Below are positions 18,611-31,839 of a stretch of DNA of 64,000 nucleotides, in pieces (positions within the stretch are counted from its first letter, which is position 1; the number at the start of each line of letters is the position of its first letter). A model generated the notes under the pieces. That model was not told where the DNA came from, searched no databases, and saw only the letters and a list, made by a program, of their open reading frames with translations. Source of the DNA: Macrococcus sp. 19Msa1099 (GTDB lineage Bacteria > Bacillota > Bacilli > Staphylococcales > Staphylococcaceae); the NCBI GenBank assembly GCA_019357535.2, contig CP079955.1:930001-994000 (forward strand), read 5' to 3'. The position numbers and the translations under genes were made by a program.

Positions 18611-20329
18611 TTGAAAGAGATATTAAAGTTTACAATACCATATCGCTTATGGATTGTTATAGCGCTCATACTAATGCTATTAGAACTAGCGGTTGAACTC
18701 AGTTTACCGATTATATTATCGCTCATTATTAATGAGGGATTAATCAAGCAGAATATGGATATTACGCTTCAATATTTAATCATACTGCTGATCATAAGTG
18801 TTGCTGCGTTTATCTGTGGTGTGATCAATTCATTTATTTCGAGTCATGTCTGTCATGGTTTCTCCTTTGACTTGAGAAACGCCTTGTTCAAGAAGGTGCA
18901 GCAGTTTTCACTTAAACACATAGAAAGCTTTAAGACATCCAGTATCATTACACGATTGACAAATGATGTGATTGCGTGTGAAATGGTACTTTTTATGAGT
19001 TTACGTATTATGTTGCGTGCACCACTTCTAGTGTTGGGTAGTATCATCATGAGCTTTATTGTTGCGCCGCACTTAGCACTCTATCTTTTAATTGGTGCTC
19101 CGATAATATTTGTGTTTCTGTATTATACTTCTAAGGCAGGTATGAATCTGTTTACACGTGTTCAGAAAAAACTTGATGGACTGAATCGTAATATCCAGCA
19201 GAATTTATCTTCTGTGCGTATGATACGTGCGAATATGAGTGCAGACTATGAATCTGAAAAATTCGAACATACCGCCTTAGATCTTAAAGAAGATACAACA
19301 CGTGCACTAAAGTTGATGGAACGTATACTTCCATTTCTTTTGATCGTAATGAATATCGCATTATTGTTCGTAATTTATATTGGAGCGATAGATGTCACTA
19401 ATAACGCACTGAATGTAGGTGCACTCGTAGCAGTCATTAACTATGCCCTCAGAATGCAAGGTGGGTTTTCAATGTTTGCATTTATCATCATTGCGTATTC
19501 AAGAGCAAAAGCAAGTGCAGAACGTATGTCTGAAATATTAACTACTGATGTAGATACATATCACGGAGGCACGGATATTGAAGTGAGTGGTGGCGCATCA
19601 ATTGTATTTGATAATGTATCGTTTAAATATCCGTTAAGCCATCAAATGGTGCTTAAAGACATTTCTTTCAATATTGAAGCGGGGGAGAAATTCGTTATTA
19701 TGGGTGCGACAGGATCTGGTAAAAGCGCTTTACTTAGTCTGCTCCCTAGAATGTATGAAGTGACACAAGGTAAGATTATGATCAATGGCATTGATATTAA
19801 AGAAATGGAGATTACAGATCTTAGGGATATGATTGGATATGTACCTCAGAGAAACATACTGTTTACAGGTAGCGTGTTTGATAATATCCTATTTGGAAAT
19901 GCACATGCTGAATCTGAGGATGTAACAGAAGCAACGAAGATCGCACAAGTCCATACGAATATTCTGGATTTCGATGCACAGTACGACACCAAAGTCGGAC
20001 AGCAAGGTGTGAATTTATCGGGTGGACAGAAACAACGACTCGCGATTGCCAGGGCGGTCATAAAGTCGCCGAACATCCTGATTTTAGATGACAGTACATC
20101 TGCGCTTGATATCCATACAGAGAATAATTTATTTGAAGAATTATCTAAGCTAAGTATGACGCGTATTATTGTGACACAGAAGATCCAGACAGCAATGACA
20201 GCTGACCATATCCTGTTATTAGATAAAGGAGAAATCGTTGGTTTCGGGGATCATCAGTCATTGATAGAAACATCAGAACTGTATCAAGCAATCTATCACT
20301 CGCAGGAAAGAGGTGATCTCCATGATTAA
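18611..20329 (+). CDS. Heterodimeric ABC exporter subunit with degenerate ATP site (YheI/BmrC-like)
   Basis: A 572-residue exporter half: six membrane helices (about 1-300) then a nucleotide-binding domain. Walker A GATGSGKS and signature LSGGQKQR are good, but the Walker B end reads LILDDSTS, with Asp where the catalytic Glu sits, and the H-loop reads VTQK, with Gln replacing His. This is the degenerate-site subunit of a heterodimer. TTG 18611 is preferred because GGAGGGG lies five bases upstream; the ATG at 18596 overlaps that site. It overlaps the partner gene by eight bases. BmrC/YheI-type multidrug efflux is the best match; substrates are unknown. Confidence 0.88.
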   Translation: MKEILKFTIPYRLWIVIALILMLLELAVELSLPIILSLIINEGLIKQNMDITLQYLIILLIISVAAFICGVINSFISSHVCHGFSFDLRNALFKKVQQFSLKHIESFKTSSIITRLTNDVIACEMVLFMSLRIMLRAPLLVLGSIIMSFIVAPHLALYLLIGAPIIFVFLYYTSKAGMNLFTRVQKKLDGLNRNIQQNLSSVRMIRANMSADYESEKFEHTALDLKEDTTRALKLMERILPFLLIVMNIALLFVIYIGAIDVTNNALNVGALVAVINYALRMQGGFSMFAFIIIAYSRAKASAERMSEILTTDVDTYHGGTDIEVSGGASIVFDNVSFKYPLSHQMVLKDISFNIEAGEKFVIMGATGSGKSALLSLLPRMYEVTQGKIMINGIDIKEMEITDLRDMIGYVPQRNILFTGSVFDNILFGNAHAESEDVTEATKIAQVHTNILDFDAQYDTKVGQQGVNLSGGQKQRLAIARAVIKSPNILILDDSTSALDIHTENNLFEELSKLSMTRIIVTQKIQTAMTADHILLLDKGEIVGFGDHQSLIETSELYQAIYHSQERGDLHD

Positions 20330-22172
20330 ATCGATATTGGGTCATCCAGTAATTTTAACGCGTAAAGATATAAAAGAGAGCAAAAGTATTAAAACAGATC
20401 AAAGAGGCAATCCAATACCGAAATCACGCAATTGGAAATACGCTATCGGTGGCATCTGGTCCTTGATGGAAGGCAATAGGTTAAAGCTTACAGTTGTTAT
20501 AGTGTCGGTGATTATTTCATCTTTATTAGGACTCGTAGGACCATATATGATTGGACAGATGATTGATAATAAAATACTGAAGAAAAATTTTGAAGGCATT
20601 GAAAATGATCTTCTGATTCTGTTCTTTATATTTATAGGTTTATCATTATTTTCATATGTTGCTGCAATAATTATGGTAACGATCGCTCAGGAAACGGTGT
20701 ATAAATTACGAATGCTGCTATTTAGTCGACTTCAGAAGTTACCGATACCATTTTTTGATAAACGCCAGCATGGTGAACTGATGAGCCGTATGACAAATGA
20801 TATCGATACAATATCTCAAGTGCTGAATTCGTCATTTATACAGTTTACATCAAGTATTATAACGATTATTGGTACAATTATTGTGATGTTGCTGCTTAGT
20901 CCACTGTTAACGTTATTAACGATGATGATCATCCCTTTAATGTTAATTGCGATGCGCTGGATAACAAATCGTACGAGTATTCTGTATAAAAGAAGACAAA
21001 GAGCAATCGGTGAAATGAATGGTTATATTGAAGAGATTATTTCAGGTCAGGAAGTTGTAAAGTTATTTACAAGAGAAGCCCGTGTGACCGAAGGATTTAC
21101 TGAGAAGAACGCAAAAGTAAGAGATATCAGCTACTGGTCGGTATCTTATTCTGGTCTTATTCCGAAAGTGATGAACTTCTTTAACAATTTATCATTTGCA
21201 ATTGTAGCAGGTATCGGAGGGGTATTAGCACTAAACGGAAATGGTATTACTGTCGGAACAATTGTTATATTTGCAGAATATGCAAGACAATTTACACGTC
21301 CTTTGAATGATCTGGCCAATCAGTTCAACACTGTATTATCTGCATTAAGTGGTGCAGAGCGTGTCTTTGAAATCATCGATACTGAACCTGAAGTAGATAT
21401 CGATAACAGTAATAGAAATTTAACGATACGTGGGGAAATTTCATTTGAACAAGTGACTTTCAAATATAACGAAGAACAATTAAAACCAACCATTAATGAT
21501 GTGACGATACATTTAAATCAAGGGGAATCTCTCGCCTTAGTTGGTGCGACAGGAGCAGGTAAAACGACACTTGTACAGCTATTGGCAAGGTTTTATGAAA
21601 TTAACGCAGGTAAAATAATGATTGATGGTATCGATATAAAAGATATTCCAAAACAAACGTTACGCAATCAGATGGCTTATGTGCTGCAGGATCCATTTAT
21701 CTTTGACGGTACGATTCGAGAAAATATAAAGTACAGAAATCAGCACGTCTCTGATGAAGTCATGATTCAGGCAGCAAAAGATGCAAATGCTTATGATTTT
21801 ATTATGAGATTAGAAAATGGTTTCGACACAGAAATTAGTTTTGAATCAACACATCTTTCCCAAGGTGAAAAACAGTTAGTCAATATCGCGCGTGCGCTGA
21901 TATTAGATCCAAAGATTTTGTTGCTGGATGAAGCGACGAGTAACATTGATACCGTTACAGAAATGAAACTTCAGCAGGCGATTGAACGTCTAATGAAAAA
22001 TAGAACGAGCATCATCATTGCGCATCGCTTAAATACGGTTAAAAAAGCTGATAAAATTGTTGTACTTGAAAAAGGTGAAATATTAGAACAAGGCTATCAA
22101 AAAGATTTAATTACAAGAGATGGTATTTATGCGGAAATGTTAAAAAGTGGAGATGAAGCATTATTAGAATAA
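20322..22172 (+). CDS. Heterodimeric ABC exporter subunit with canonical catalytic glutamate (YheH/BmrD-like)
   Basis: A 616-residue exporter half with an N-terminal extension of about 45 residues before the first membrane helix. Walker A GATGAGKT, Walker B LLLDEATS with the catalytic Glu, and H-loop IAHRLNTV are intact, while its signature is degenerate (LSQGEKQ instead of LSGGQ). The pattern complements the partner: one competent ATP site would use this Walker A/B and the partner LSGGQ. ATG 20322 follows AAAGAGGTG. The two genes form one operon ending in a strong terminator. Confidence 0.9.
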   Translation: MIKSILGHPVILTRKDIKESKSIKTDQRGNPIPKSRNWKYAIGGIWSLMEGNRLKLTVVIVSVIISSLLGLVGPYMIGQMIDNKILKKNFEGIENDLLILFFIFIGLSLFSYVAAIIMVTIAQETVYKLRMLLFSRLQKLPIPFFDKRQHGELMSRMTNDIDTISQVLNSSFIQFTSSIITIIGTIIVMLLLSPLLTLLTMMIIPLMLIAMRWITNRTSILYKRRQRAIGEMNGYIEEIISGQEVVKLFTREARVTEGFTEKNAKVRDISYWSVSYSGLIPKVMNFFNNLSFAIVAGIGGVLALNGNGITVGTIVIFAEYARQFTRPLNDLANQFNTVLSALSGAERVFEIIDTEPEVDIDNSNRNLTIRGEISFEQVTFKYNEEQLKPTINDVTIHLNQGESLALVGATGAGKTTLVQLLARFYEINAGKIMIDGIDIKDIPKQTLRNQMAYVLQDPFIFDGTIRENIKYRNQHVSDEVMIQAAKDANAYDFIMRLENGFDTEISFESTHLSQGEKQLVNIARALILDPKILLLDEATSNIDTVTEMKLQQAIERLMKNRTSIIIAHRLNTVKKADKIVVLEKGEILEQGYQKDLITRDGIYAEMLKSGDEALLE

Positions 22173-22220
22173 ATTTAATCCGTCATTATTATATAAATGA
22201 CGGATTAAATTTATGTTTTT
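22171..22220 (+). terminator. Terminator after the ABC exporter operon
   Basis: A 16-bp stem (AAATTTAATCCGTCAT and its complement) with a 9-base loop starts at the stop codon and is followed by ATGTTTTT. Confidence 0.8.
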
Positions 22221-22249
22221 ATGTGAGATGTATCTACAGTAAAAATACT

Positions 22250-22278
22250 TTGAAAATATTTGATATAAAAGCTATACT
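22250..22278 (+). promoter_or_regulatory. miaB promoter
   Basis: TTGAAA and TATACT are separated by 17 bases, ending 37 bases before the miaB start codon. Confidence 0.65.
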
Positions 22279-22315
22279 ATAGTAATGATATTATGAATAA
22301 AATGGGGTTATTTAA

Positions 22316-23845
22316 ATGAACGAAGAAGGTAGAATACAATCTTCAGGTGCAAAAGGCAAAGCAGTACCTGAGAAAGATTATAGCAAATATTTTGAGCATG
22401 TTTACCAAGGACCAAATCTAAAAGAAGCGAAGCGTCGTGGCAAAGAAGATGTGAATTACCATAGCGATTTTAAAATTGATGAACAGTATCGTGGGTTAGG
22501 TCGCGGTCGTAAATTTTATATTAGAACTTATGGTTGCCAGATGAATGAACATGATACAGAAGTAATGGCAGGGATCTTTGAGGCTCTAGAATATGAAGCG
22601 ACAAGTGATGTCAATGATGCAGATGTTATTTTACTCAATACGTGTGCCATTCGTGAAAATGCAGAGAATAAAGTTTTCGGTGAAATTGGGAATCTAAAAC
22701 ATATCAAACAAGCGAAACCAGATGTACTCATCGGTGTATGTGGATGTATGTCACAAGAAGAATCTGTAGTGAATAAGATCTTAAAATCTTATCAAAATGT
22801 GGATATGATCTTCGGTACCCATAATATACATCGACTGCCAGCAATATTAGATGAAGCCTATATGTCTAAAGCGATGGTTGTAGAAGTCTGGTCTAAAGAA
22901 GGCGATGTTATTGAAAACTTACCAAAGTCACGACTCGGTGATACGAAAGCATGGGTCAACATTATGTACGGCTGTGATAAATTCTGTACATATTGTATTG
23001 TGCCATTCACGCGTGGTAAAGAACGTAGTCGTATGCCAGAGGAGATTATTGCTGAAGTACGTGATCTTGCGCGACGTGGGTACAAAGAAATTTGTTTACT
23101 TGGACAAAACGTAAATGCTTATGGTAAAGATATCGATGGACTGAACTACGGATTAGGCGATTTACTTGCAGATATTCAGAAGATTGATATTCCACGTGTA
23201 CGTTTCACTACAAGTCATCCATGGGACTTTGATGACCGCCTTATTGAAGTGATTGCTGCAGGAGGTAACATTGTACCGCATATCCATCTTCCTGTTCAAA
23301 GCGGTAACAATGAAGTGCTGAAGATTATGGGGCGTAAGTATTCACGTGAAAGTTATTTGGAGCTGATTGGTAAAATTAAAGCAGCGATGCCAGAAGTTGC
23401 ACTGACGACAGATATTATCGTAGGTTATCCGAATGAAACAGAAGAACAGTTCCAGGAAACATTATCTCTCTATGAGGAAGTTGCTTTTGACCATGCTTAT
23501 ACTTACTTGTATTCTCCGCGTGAAGGCACGCCGGCTGCAAAGATGAAAGATAATGTACCGATGCGTGAGAAAAAGGATCGTCTGCAACGATTAAATAAAC
23601 TTGTTGGTGACTATACTGAACGTGCATTGTCCCATTATCTTGATCAGGAAGTAATCGTACTATGTGAAGGACCTTCTAAGAAAAATGATGAAATTCTCGC
23701 AGGATACACTGAAAAGAATAAATTAGTGAACTTTAAAGGACCGAAAGAAGCAATTGGACAGCTTGTTAAAGTAAGAATTACAGAAACAAAACAATATTCA
23801 ATGAACGGCGAACTAATAGAAATTATTAAACCAGTTGAGGTGTAG
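22316..23845 (+). CDS. miaB: tRNA-2-methylthio-N6-dimethylallyladenosine synthase MiaB
   Basis: MiaB is a radical-SAM enzyme that adds the 2-methylthio group to i6A37 in tRNAs reading UNN codons. The 509-residue protein shows the N-terminal MTTase domain with cysteines in [16 protein letters not shown] and GVCGCMSQ, the radical-SAM triad in [13 protein letters not shown] (CxxxCxxC), and a C-terminal TRAM domain (about 440-505). Its substrate modification is produced by MiaA, encoded near base 34,500. The next gene, ricA, starts two bases after its stop, so they share a transcript. Confidence 0.97.
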   Translation: MNEEGRIQSSGAKGKAVPEKDYSKYFEHVYQGPNLKEAKRRGKEDVNYHSDFKIDEQYRGLGRGRKFYIRTYGCQMNEHDTEVMAGIFEALEYEATSDVNDADVILLNTCAIRENAENKVFGEIGNLKHIKQAKPDVLIGVCGCMSQEESVVNKILKSYQNVDMIFGTHNIHRLPAILDEAYMSKAMVVEVWSKEGDVIENLPKSRLGDTKAWVNIMYGCDKFCTYCIVPFTRGKERSRMPEEIIAEVRDLARRGYKEICLLGQNVNAYGKDIDGLNYGLGDLLADIQKIDIPRVRFTTSHPWDFDDRLIEVIAAGGNIVPHIHLPVQSGNNEVLKIMGRKYSRESYLELIGKIKAAMPEVALTTDIIVGYPNETEEQFQETLSLYEEVAFDHAYTYLYSPREGTPAAKMKDNVPMREKKDRLQRLNKLVGDYTERALSHYLDQEVIVLCEGPSKKNDEILAGYTEKNKLVNFKGPKEAIGQLVKVRITETKQYSMNGELIEIIKPVEV

Positions 23846-23847
23846 AG

Positions 23848-24273
23848 ATGTATACAAATGATGAAATTTTGGAAAAAGCAAAAGAATTAGGTAAGATGAT
23901 GGCAGAAACAGAAGCAGTTGAGTTCTTTAAACGTGCAGAGGCACAGATTCATGAAACGCAGGTTGTCAGAGAGAAAATGGCGTCTTTAAAATCATTACAA
24001 AAGCAAGCCGTCAACTTCGAACAATACGGCAAAGAAAAAGCATTACAGATGGTCGAAGAAAAAATTGCAAAAGTTGAAGCTGAACTTGATGAAATGCCAA
24101 TTGTTGATCAGTTCAAAGAAGCGCAATTTGAAGTGAATAGCATATTACAGATGGTTTCTCATGCAATCAGCCAGACCGTAACGGATGAGATTATCGTTTC
24201 AACAGGTGGCGACTTATTAACAGGTGAAACGGGTGCAGAAAAGAAAAATGCAGCACCTGGATGTGGAAATTAA
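23848..24273 (+). CDS. ricA: RicA (YmcA), Y-complex subunit acting with RNase Y
   Basis: A 141-residue, mostly helical protein of the YmcA/YlbF family (Com_YlbF). In Bacillus RicA forms a complex with YlbF and YaaT that carries Fe-S clusters and steers RNase Y cleavage. The central helices (AEAVEFFKRAEAQIHETQ onward) are typical, and the C-terminus ends CGN, with the single cysteine available for Fe-S ligation. It follows miaB as in other Bacillales, before mutS. RNase Y itself is encoded near base 9,400. Confidence 0.88.
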   Translation: MYTNDEILEKAKELGKMMAETEAVEFFKRAEAQIHETQVVREKMASLKSLQKQAVNFEQYGKEKALQMVEEKIAKVEAELDEMPIVDQFKEAQFEVNSILQMVSHAISQTVTDEIIVSTGGDLLTGETGAEKKNAAPGCGN

Positions 24274-24281
24274 TAACAATT

Positions 24282-24320
24282 AAAGGGGTTGAGACGATTC
24301 TTGTCTGAACCTCTTTTTTA
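24282..24320 (+). terminator. Terminator between ricA and mutS
   Basis: AAGGGGTT pairs with AACCTCTT around an inner AGAC/GTCT stem and is followed by a T-run. It likely separates miaB-ricA from mutSL. Confidence 0.75.
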
Positions 24321-24362
24321 AACGAATCCCTAAATGGAAATTATGAATAAAGGATTGAGAAT

Positions 24363-26903
24363 ATGTCTAAACCTACACCGATGATGACACAATATTTACA
24401 GATGAAAGCGCAATATAAAGATTGTATCTTGTTCTTCAGGCTGGGTGATTTCTATGAAATGTTCTATGAAGATGCCGAATTAACAGCGAAAGAACTAGAG
24501 ATTACATTGACGCGCCGTGATAAAAAAAACAATATTCCAATGTGTGGGGTACCGCATCATTCAGCAAAAGTTTATATCGAACGTTTAATTGAAAAAGGTT
24601 ATAAAGTTGCCATTGCTGAACAGATGGAAGATCCAAAACAAGTTAAAGGAATGGTAAAACGAGAAGTTGTTAAAATCATAACGCCTGGAACGGTTATGGA
24701 TGATATGATCAGTGAAAACGAAAGCAACTACATTGCAAGTATTCATTATGAAGAGGTGTTTACACTTGCTTATAGTGATGTATCTACAGGTGAGCTAAAA
24801 GTGACCCGATTAAATGAGGATGAAATGTTAAATGAGTTATCATCCGTAAATCCGAAAGAAATCATTACAAATATCGATTTGAACGAAGTACTAATCAATA
24901 AAATAAAAATGATTACGGATGTCATTTCAAGATTTGAAGTAAATGATACATTTAAACAGGCTGACAGTGTTGATCAATCGCTGCAACCAGCAGTTAATTT
25001 ATTATTATCTTATATCCAGTATACACAAATGCGTGCGCTTGCCCATATCGACGAAGCTGTATACTATGAACCAGTGCATTATATGCGTCTTGATATGTAT
25101 GCGAAACGTAATCTAGAACTTACTGAAAGTATACGTCATAAAAATAAGAAGGGCACCTTACTGTCTATATTTAATCAATGTAAAACACCGATGGGGAATC
25201 GCCTTGTTAAAGAATGGATCGAACGACCATTACTGAACCATCAGGAGATTGAAGAGAGACATAACGGTGTCGAATTATTTAATGAGCATTTCATTTTAAG
25301 ACATCAACTGAGAGAGGCGCTAACGCATGTATATGATATTGAGCGTTTAGCAGGACGTGTACAGTTTGGTAATGTCTCGGCTAAAGATCTTGTGCAGTTA
25401 AAATACTCATTAGAACAATTGCCTATGATACAATCACTTCTAAAAGAACACGATGAAGTGATTCGTACATTAGATAATATCGATGCATTACAACCATTAT
25501 ACGATATGTTAGAAGCAAGTTTATTGGACGAAGCACCGACTTCTATTAAAGAAGGTAGTATCTTCAAAGATGGATTTAATGATGATGTTGACGAACTCAG
25601 ATATGCCTCTAAAAATGGTAAGCAGTGGCTAAATGAACTTCAGGCAAAAGAACGTGAACGCACAGGTGTGAAGTCACTAAAGATTGGTTATAACAAAGTT
25701 TTTGGTTATTATATTGAAATATCTAAAGCGAATCTTGTTAATTTAGATGTTGATGCGTTCGGATACACGAGAAAGCAGACGTTAAGTAATGCAGAACGCT
25801 TTATAACAGAGGAACTTAAAGAAAAAGAATCTTTAATTCTCGGTGCAGAAGAGAAGCTGATGAATCTTGAATATGAACTGTTTATTCAACTACGTGATTT
25901 TGTGAAAACATTTATATTAAATTTAAAGCAGCAGGCAAAAAATATCGCAGTGCTTGATTGTCTTCAAAATTTCAGTGAAATTGCTACAAAACATCAATAT
26001 ACCAAACCGATTATATCTAGCACTAAGGTATTGAACTTAAAAAATGCAAGACATCCAGTTGTTGAAACAGTGATGGAACGTGATCAGTATGTTGCAAATG
26101 ACTGCAAATTAGATGACCATACGTTTATTTATTTAATTACAGGCCCTAACATGAGCGGAAAAAGTACATATATGCGACAAGTCGCATTAATTAGTATCAT
26201 GGCGCAGATGGGAGCATTTGTACCAGCTTCTTATGCTGAAGTTCCGATTTTTGATCAGATTTTTACGAGAATTGGCGCAGCAGATGATCTTGTATCAGGA
26301 CAAAGTACCTTTATGGTAGAAATGTTAGAAGCAAAAAATGCATTACAGAATGCGACAGAAAATAGTCTGATTATATTTGATGAAATTGGAAGAGGCACAA
26401 GTACATATGATGGTCTGTCATTAGCGCAATCGATGATTGAATACGTTCACAATAAGATTGGTGCAAAAACATTGTTTTCAACCCATTATCATGAACTTGT
26501 CGACCTTGAACAAACACTTGATGGTCTGAACAATATCCATGTTGCAGCAAAAGAATATAATGGCGAACTAATATTTCTGCACAAAGTGATGCCGGGTGCT
26601 GTCGCACATAGTTATGGTATTCATGTTGCTAAACTTGCACAGTTACCAGCTGAGATCATTGCACGTTCCAGTGAATTATTAGATGAATTTGAACACAATG
26701 AAAAGGTTAGAAAAGGAGATTCAAATAAGATAATTCAACCATCATTTAATTTGTTTGAAATAGAAAACGAGGATATTAATAATAATAATTCGAATCATGA
26801 GCATGAATTAATTATTCAGCAAATTAAAGATATATCGATTGACGAATTAACGCCGATTGATGCGTTATTGAAATTACAGGAAATCAAATCCCGAATAAAG
26901 TAG
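24363..26903 (+). CDS. mutS: DNA mismatch repair protein MutS
   Basis: MutS recognises base mismatches and small loops and recruits MutL. The 846-residue protein includes the mismatch-contact Phe-x-Glu in GDFYEMF (about residues 27-33), connector and lever domains, Walker [10 protein letters not shown] (about 594-602), Walker [11 protein letters not shown] and a C-terminal helix-turn-helix dimer region. A poly-Asn stretch ([11 protein letters not shown]) lies in the linker near the C-terminus. The gene is followed without gap by mutL, giving a mutSL operon. Confidence 0.98.
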   Translation: MSKPTPMMTQYLQMKAQYKDCILFFRLGDFYEMFYEDAELTAKELEITLTRRDKKNNIPMCGVPHHSAKVYIERLIEKGYKVAIAEQMEDPKQVKGMVKREVVKIITPGTVMDDMISENESNYIASIHYEEVFTLAYSDVSTGELKVTRLNEDEMLNELSSVNPKEIITNIDLNEVLINKIKMITDVISRFEVNDTFKQADSVDQSLQPAVNLLLSYIQYTQMRALAHIDEAVYYEPVHYMRLDMYAKRNLELTESIRHKNKKGTLLSIFNQCKTPMGNRLVKEWIERPLLNHQEIEERHNGVELFNEHFILRHQLREALTHVYDIERLAGRVQFGNVSAKDLVQLKYSLEQLPMIQSLLKEHDEVIRTLDNIDALQPLYDMLEASLLDEAPTSIKEGSIFKDGFNDDVDELRYASKNGKQWLNELQAKERERTGVKSLKIGYNKVFGYYIEISKANLVNLDVDAFGYTRKQTLSNAERFITEELKEKESLILGAEEKLMNLEYELFIQLRDFVKTFILNLKQQAKNIAVLDCLQNFSEIATKHQYTKPIISSTKVLNLKNARHPVVETVMERDQYVANDCKLDDHTFIYLITGPNMSGKSTYMRQVALISIMAQMGAFVPASYAEVPIFDQIFTRIGAADDLVSGQSTFMVEMLEAKNALQNATENSLIIFDEIGRGTSTYDGLSLAQSMIEYVHNKIGAKTLFSTHYHELVDLEQTLDGLNNIHVAAKEYNGELIFLHKVMPGAVAHSYGIHVAKLAQLPAEIIARSSELLDEFEHNEKVRKGDSNKIIQPSFNLFEIENEDINNNNSNHEHELIIQQIKDISIDELTPIDALLKLQEIKSRIK

Positions 26904-26912
26904 GTGGATCAC

Positions 26913-28814
26913 TTGGGAATCATTAAAGCTTTAGATAGTACGATAAGCAATAAAATCGCAGCAGGTGAAGTGATAGAACGCCCGCAATCTGTCGTTAAAG
27001 AACTCGTTGAAAACGCCATTGATGCAAAGAGTACAAGTATCACGATTGAAGTTGAAGAAGCGGGTTTATCAAAAATCAAAGTAACGGATAACGGATCTGG
27101 AATTTTAGAAGAAGATCTTGAATTAATGTTCAGAAGACATGCAACAAGCAAAATAGAAAATGAGCACGATCTATTTCATATTCGTTCACTAGGATTTAGA
27201 GGAGAAGCATTAGCATCTATTGCTTCTGTTAGCAAAGTGCGCGTCACTACATGTCATGACGGGACGATAGGCCGTCAAATTGATGTAATTGACGGAGAAA
27301 TAGTAGATAGAACTTTGGCACAGGCACGTCAAGGAACAGAAACAACTGTCGAAGGTCTTTTCTATAATACGCCTGCTCGATTAAAATATGTAAAAAGTCT
27401 TCATACAGAGCTCGGGAAAATTACAGATATCATCAATCGATTTGTTATCAGCTTCCCCCATATTAAATTTACTTTAGTAGCAGATGGCAGAGTACTTATA
27501 GCCTCAAATGGCAATGGTAAGATGCAGGAAGCGATGGCTGTGGTCTACGGGATGAAAATCGCACAGGACCTAGTTGAGGTCAACGGCCGAACAGGTGATT
27601 ATGAAGTGCATGGTTTTATTGCCAAGCCGGAACATACAAGAAGCAACAGGCATTATATGTCTCTTTTTATCAACGGGCGTTATATCAAGAACTTTATGCT
27701 CACAAAAGCAATATTATCAGGCTATCATACGTTATTACCTGTTGGAAGGTATCCTATTCTTGCAATTAATATCGTTATGGATCCTGCATTAGTAGATGTG
27801 AATGTTCACCCGACAAAGCAAGAAGTAAGATTATCTAAAGAATCTCAGTTGATGGAGCTTATCGAGCGATTGATAAAGGAAAAGATCTGGAAACAGAATT
27901 TAATTCCAAAAGTAGAAAAGAAAAAGGTGATTGAAACATTTCAGCAGCAAAAGTTTGAATATGATCTATTAAGAGAACATCATGATAAGATAAAACAATC
28001 CGACCATAGTGAACATACACCAGTGAATCAAATCGATGAAAACTTTAAAGAACAGCATAAAGCAGCACGACTGGATAAACAAAGAATTCAGGACGGTGAA
28101 GGCACTAAAGAAACATCAGGATTTATTAGTGATTCAGAAGCAGAATTAAATACAACTGCAGAAGTCTTACCAGAAACAAATGAATCATCTGACGTAATTG
28201 AAAATACAAGTACTAATACATCCCATGCTAAAAGAAAGATCCCTTACATGGAAATTGTCGGTCAAGTTCATGGGACTTACATCATTGCTCAAAATGAGGA
28301 TGGTATGTTTATGATTGATCAGCATGCAGCACAAGAAAGAATTAAATATGAGTACTTCAAAAAACAAATTGGTAATGTAGGATTGGAAATGCAGTCGTTA
28401 CTCATTCCGATTACAGTAACTTTAAGTAAAGATGAAGCAATAAACTTAAATAAAATCAATATGCTGCTTAAAGGTATTGGGATTCATCTTGAACATTTTG
28501 GAGGCAATGATTATATAGTAAATGATATCCCTGTATGGTTCCCGGACAACTATGAAGAAACGGTACAGGAATTGATAGATTATGCTCTGCAACATCGACA
28601 GATAGATTTGAATAAATTCCGTGAAGAGACTGCGATTATGATGAGCTGTAAAAAATCGATAAAAGCGAATCATTATTTAAGGATTACAGATATGAACTAT
28701 TTACTAGAAGAACTTGCACATACTGTAGAACCATACACATGTCCGCATGGCAGACCTATCATCATTCAATTTACAACTTATGAACTTGAGAAACTATTTA
28801 AGAGGGTGATGTAA
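26913..28814 (+). CDS. mutL: DNA mismatch repair protein MutL
   Basis: MutL is the matchmaker and, here, the nicking endonuclease of mismatch repair. The 633-residue product has the GHKL ATPase motifs (VVKELVENAIDA, DNGSGI, GFRGEALASI), a poorly conserved acidic linker (about 340-440) and the C-terminal endonuclease motif DQHAAQERIKYE, which places it with MutH-independent species. TTG 26913 is chosen because GGTGGATC precedes it and the product then begins MGIIKAL like staphylococcal MutL; GTG 26904 is the alternative. It overlaps the next gene by one base. Confidence 0.97.
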   Translation: MGIIKALDSTISNKIAAGEVIERPQSVVKELVENAIDAKSTSITIEVEEAGLSKIKVTDNGSGILEEDLELMFRRHATSKIENEHDLFHIRSLGFRGEALASIASVSKVRVTTCHDGTIGRQIDVIDGEIVDRTLAQARQGTETTVEGLFYNTPARLKYVKSLHTELGKITDIINRFVISFPHIKFTLVADGRVLIASNGNGKMQEAMAVVYGMKIAQDLVEVNGRTGDYEVHGFIAKPEHTRSNRHYMSLFINGRYIKNFMLTKAILSGYHTLLPVGRYPILAINIVMDPALVDVNVHPTKQEVRLSKESQLMELIERLIKEKIWKQNLIPKVEKKKVIETFQQQKFEYDLLREHHDKIKQSDHSEHTPVNQIDENFKEQHKAARLDKQRIQDGEGTKETSGFISDSEAELNTTAEVLPETNESSDVIENTSTNTSHAKRKIPYMEIVGQVHGTYIIAQNEDGMFMIDQHAAQERIKYEYFKKQIGNVGLEMQSLLIPITVTLSKDEAINLNKINMLLKGIGIHLEHFGGNDYIVNDIPVWFPDNYEETVQELIDYALQHRQIDLNKFREETAIMMSCKKSIKANHYLRITDMNYLLEELAHTVEPYTCPHGRPIIIQFTTYELEKLFKRVM

Positions 28815-29356
28815 TGATTTTACCGGCAATCCGTTCTATGAAAGATCTTGAGAAGTTTGTGACGACTCAGTATTCCACCTGTGTCATATTAGATATGCAT
28901 ATTGGCCATATCAGTAACTATATTCAATTTCTAAATCAGCACCAGAAGTCAGCATTTATACATATCGACTTAATTAAAGGGATGTCATCTGATGAATATG
29001 CGACAGAGTATGTTATACAGAAGTATAAAGTTGATGGTATCGTATCCACAAAACCAAAGATTATAAAGAGGGCGAACCAGCTCGGTGTTAAAACGATTCT
29101 CAGAACGTTTATCATAGACTCAAGTGCACTGAAAAAAAGTTATGAGCTTATACAAAGTGCTGATCCTGATTTTGTCGAAGTACTGCCTGGCCTGCTTTAT
29201 AAGGCAATTGAAAATATTCACAAAGTAACCGGCAAAAAAATTATTGCAGGGGGCCTTATTGAATATCCAGAGGAAGTGGAGATGGCATTATCAGCAGGTG
29301 CTACGTATGTGACGACAAGTAATAAGGACCTTTGGAAACATTGTGAAATAAAATAA
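28814..29356 (+). CDS. glpP: Glycerol uptake operon antiterminator GlpP
   Basis: GlpP binds glycerol-3-phosphate and prevents premature termination in the leaders of glycerol genes. The 180-residue protein has a TIM-barrel-like fold with the signature VDGIVSTKPKIIKRA and the phosphate-binding end AGGLIEYPEEVEMAL...TTSNKDLW. Its start overlaps mutL by one base, an order seen in other staphylococci. The terminator it should act on lies about 60 bases downstream, before glpF. Confidence 0.92.
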   Translation: MILPAIRSMKDLEKFVTTQYSTCVILDMHIGHISNYIQFLNQHQKSAFIHIDLIKGMSSDEYATEYVIQKYKVDGIVSTKPKIIKRANQLGVKTILRTFIIDSSALKKSYELIQSADPDFVEVLPGLLYKAIENIHKVTGKKIIAGGLIEYPEEVEMALSAGATYVTTSNKDLWKHCEIK

Positions 29357-29385
29357 TTGACAACGTTTACATTATTAGATATGAT
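29357..29385 (+). promoter_or_regulatory. glpF promoter with overlapping CcpA cre site
   Basis: TTGACA and TATGAT, with a 17-base spacer, form a near-consensus promoter. Bases 29357-29372 match the cre consensus WTGNNARCGNWWWCAW at every position, and this cre starts on the -35 hexamer. CcpA with HPr-Ser-P should therefore block glycerol gene transcription when a preferred sugar is present. Confidence 0.85.
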
Positions 29386-29414
29386 TGTGTTAAGTTAATA
29401 TTTGGGACGAGTAG

Positions 29415-29460
29415 AAGAGACCTCTAATTTGAAGTATTAGGGGTCTCTTTGTCTTTTTTT
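29415..29460 (+). terminator. Leader terminator of glpFK, GlpP antitermination target
   Basis: A stem of about 13 bp (AGAGACCTCTAAT / ATTAGGGGTCTCT) followed by TTTGTCTTTTTTT sits in the untranslated leader before glpF, which also lies directly downstream of glpP. This is the expected site of GlpP-controlled antitermination. Confidence 0.85.
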
Positions 29461-29489
29461 AACTTAACTAAACAATGAGGAGTGGGTCT

Positions 29490-31819
<2,330 letters not shown>

Positions 31820-31839
31820 GATTTAATGGAGGAATAATA

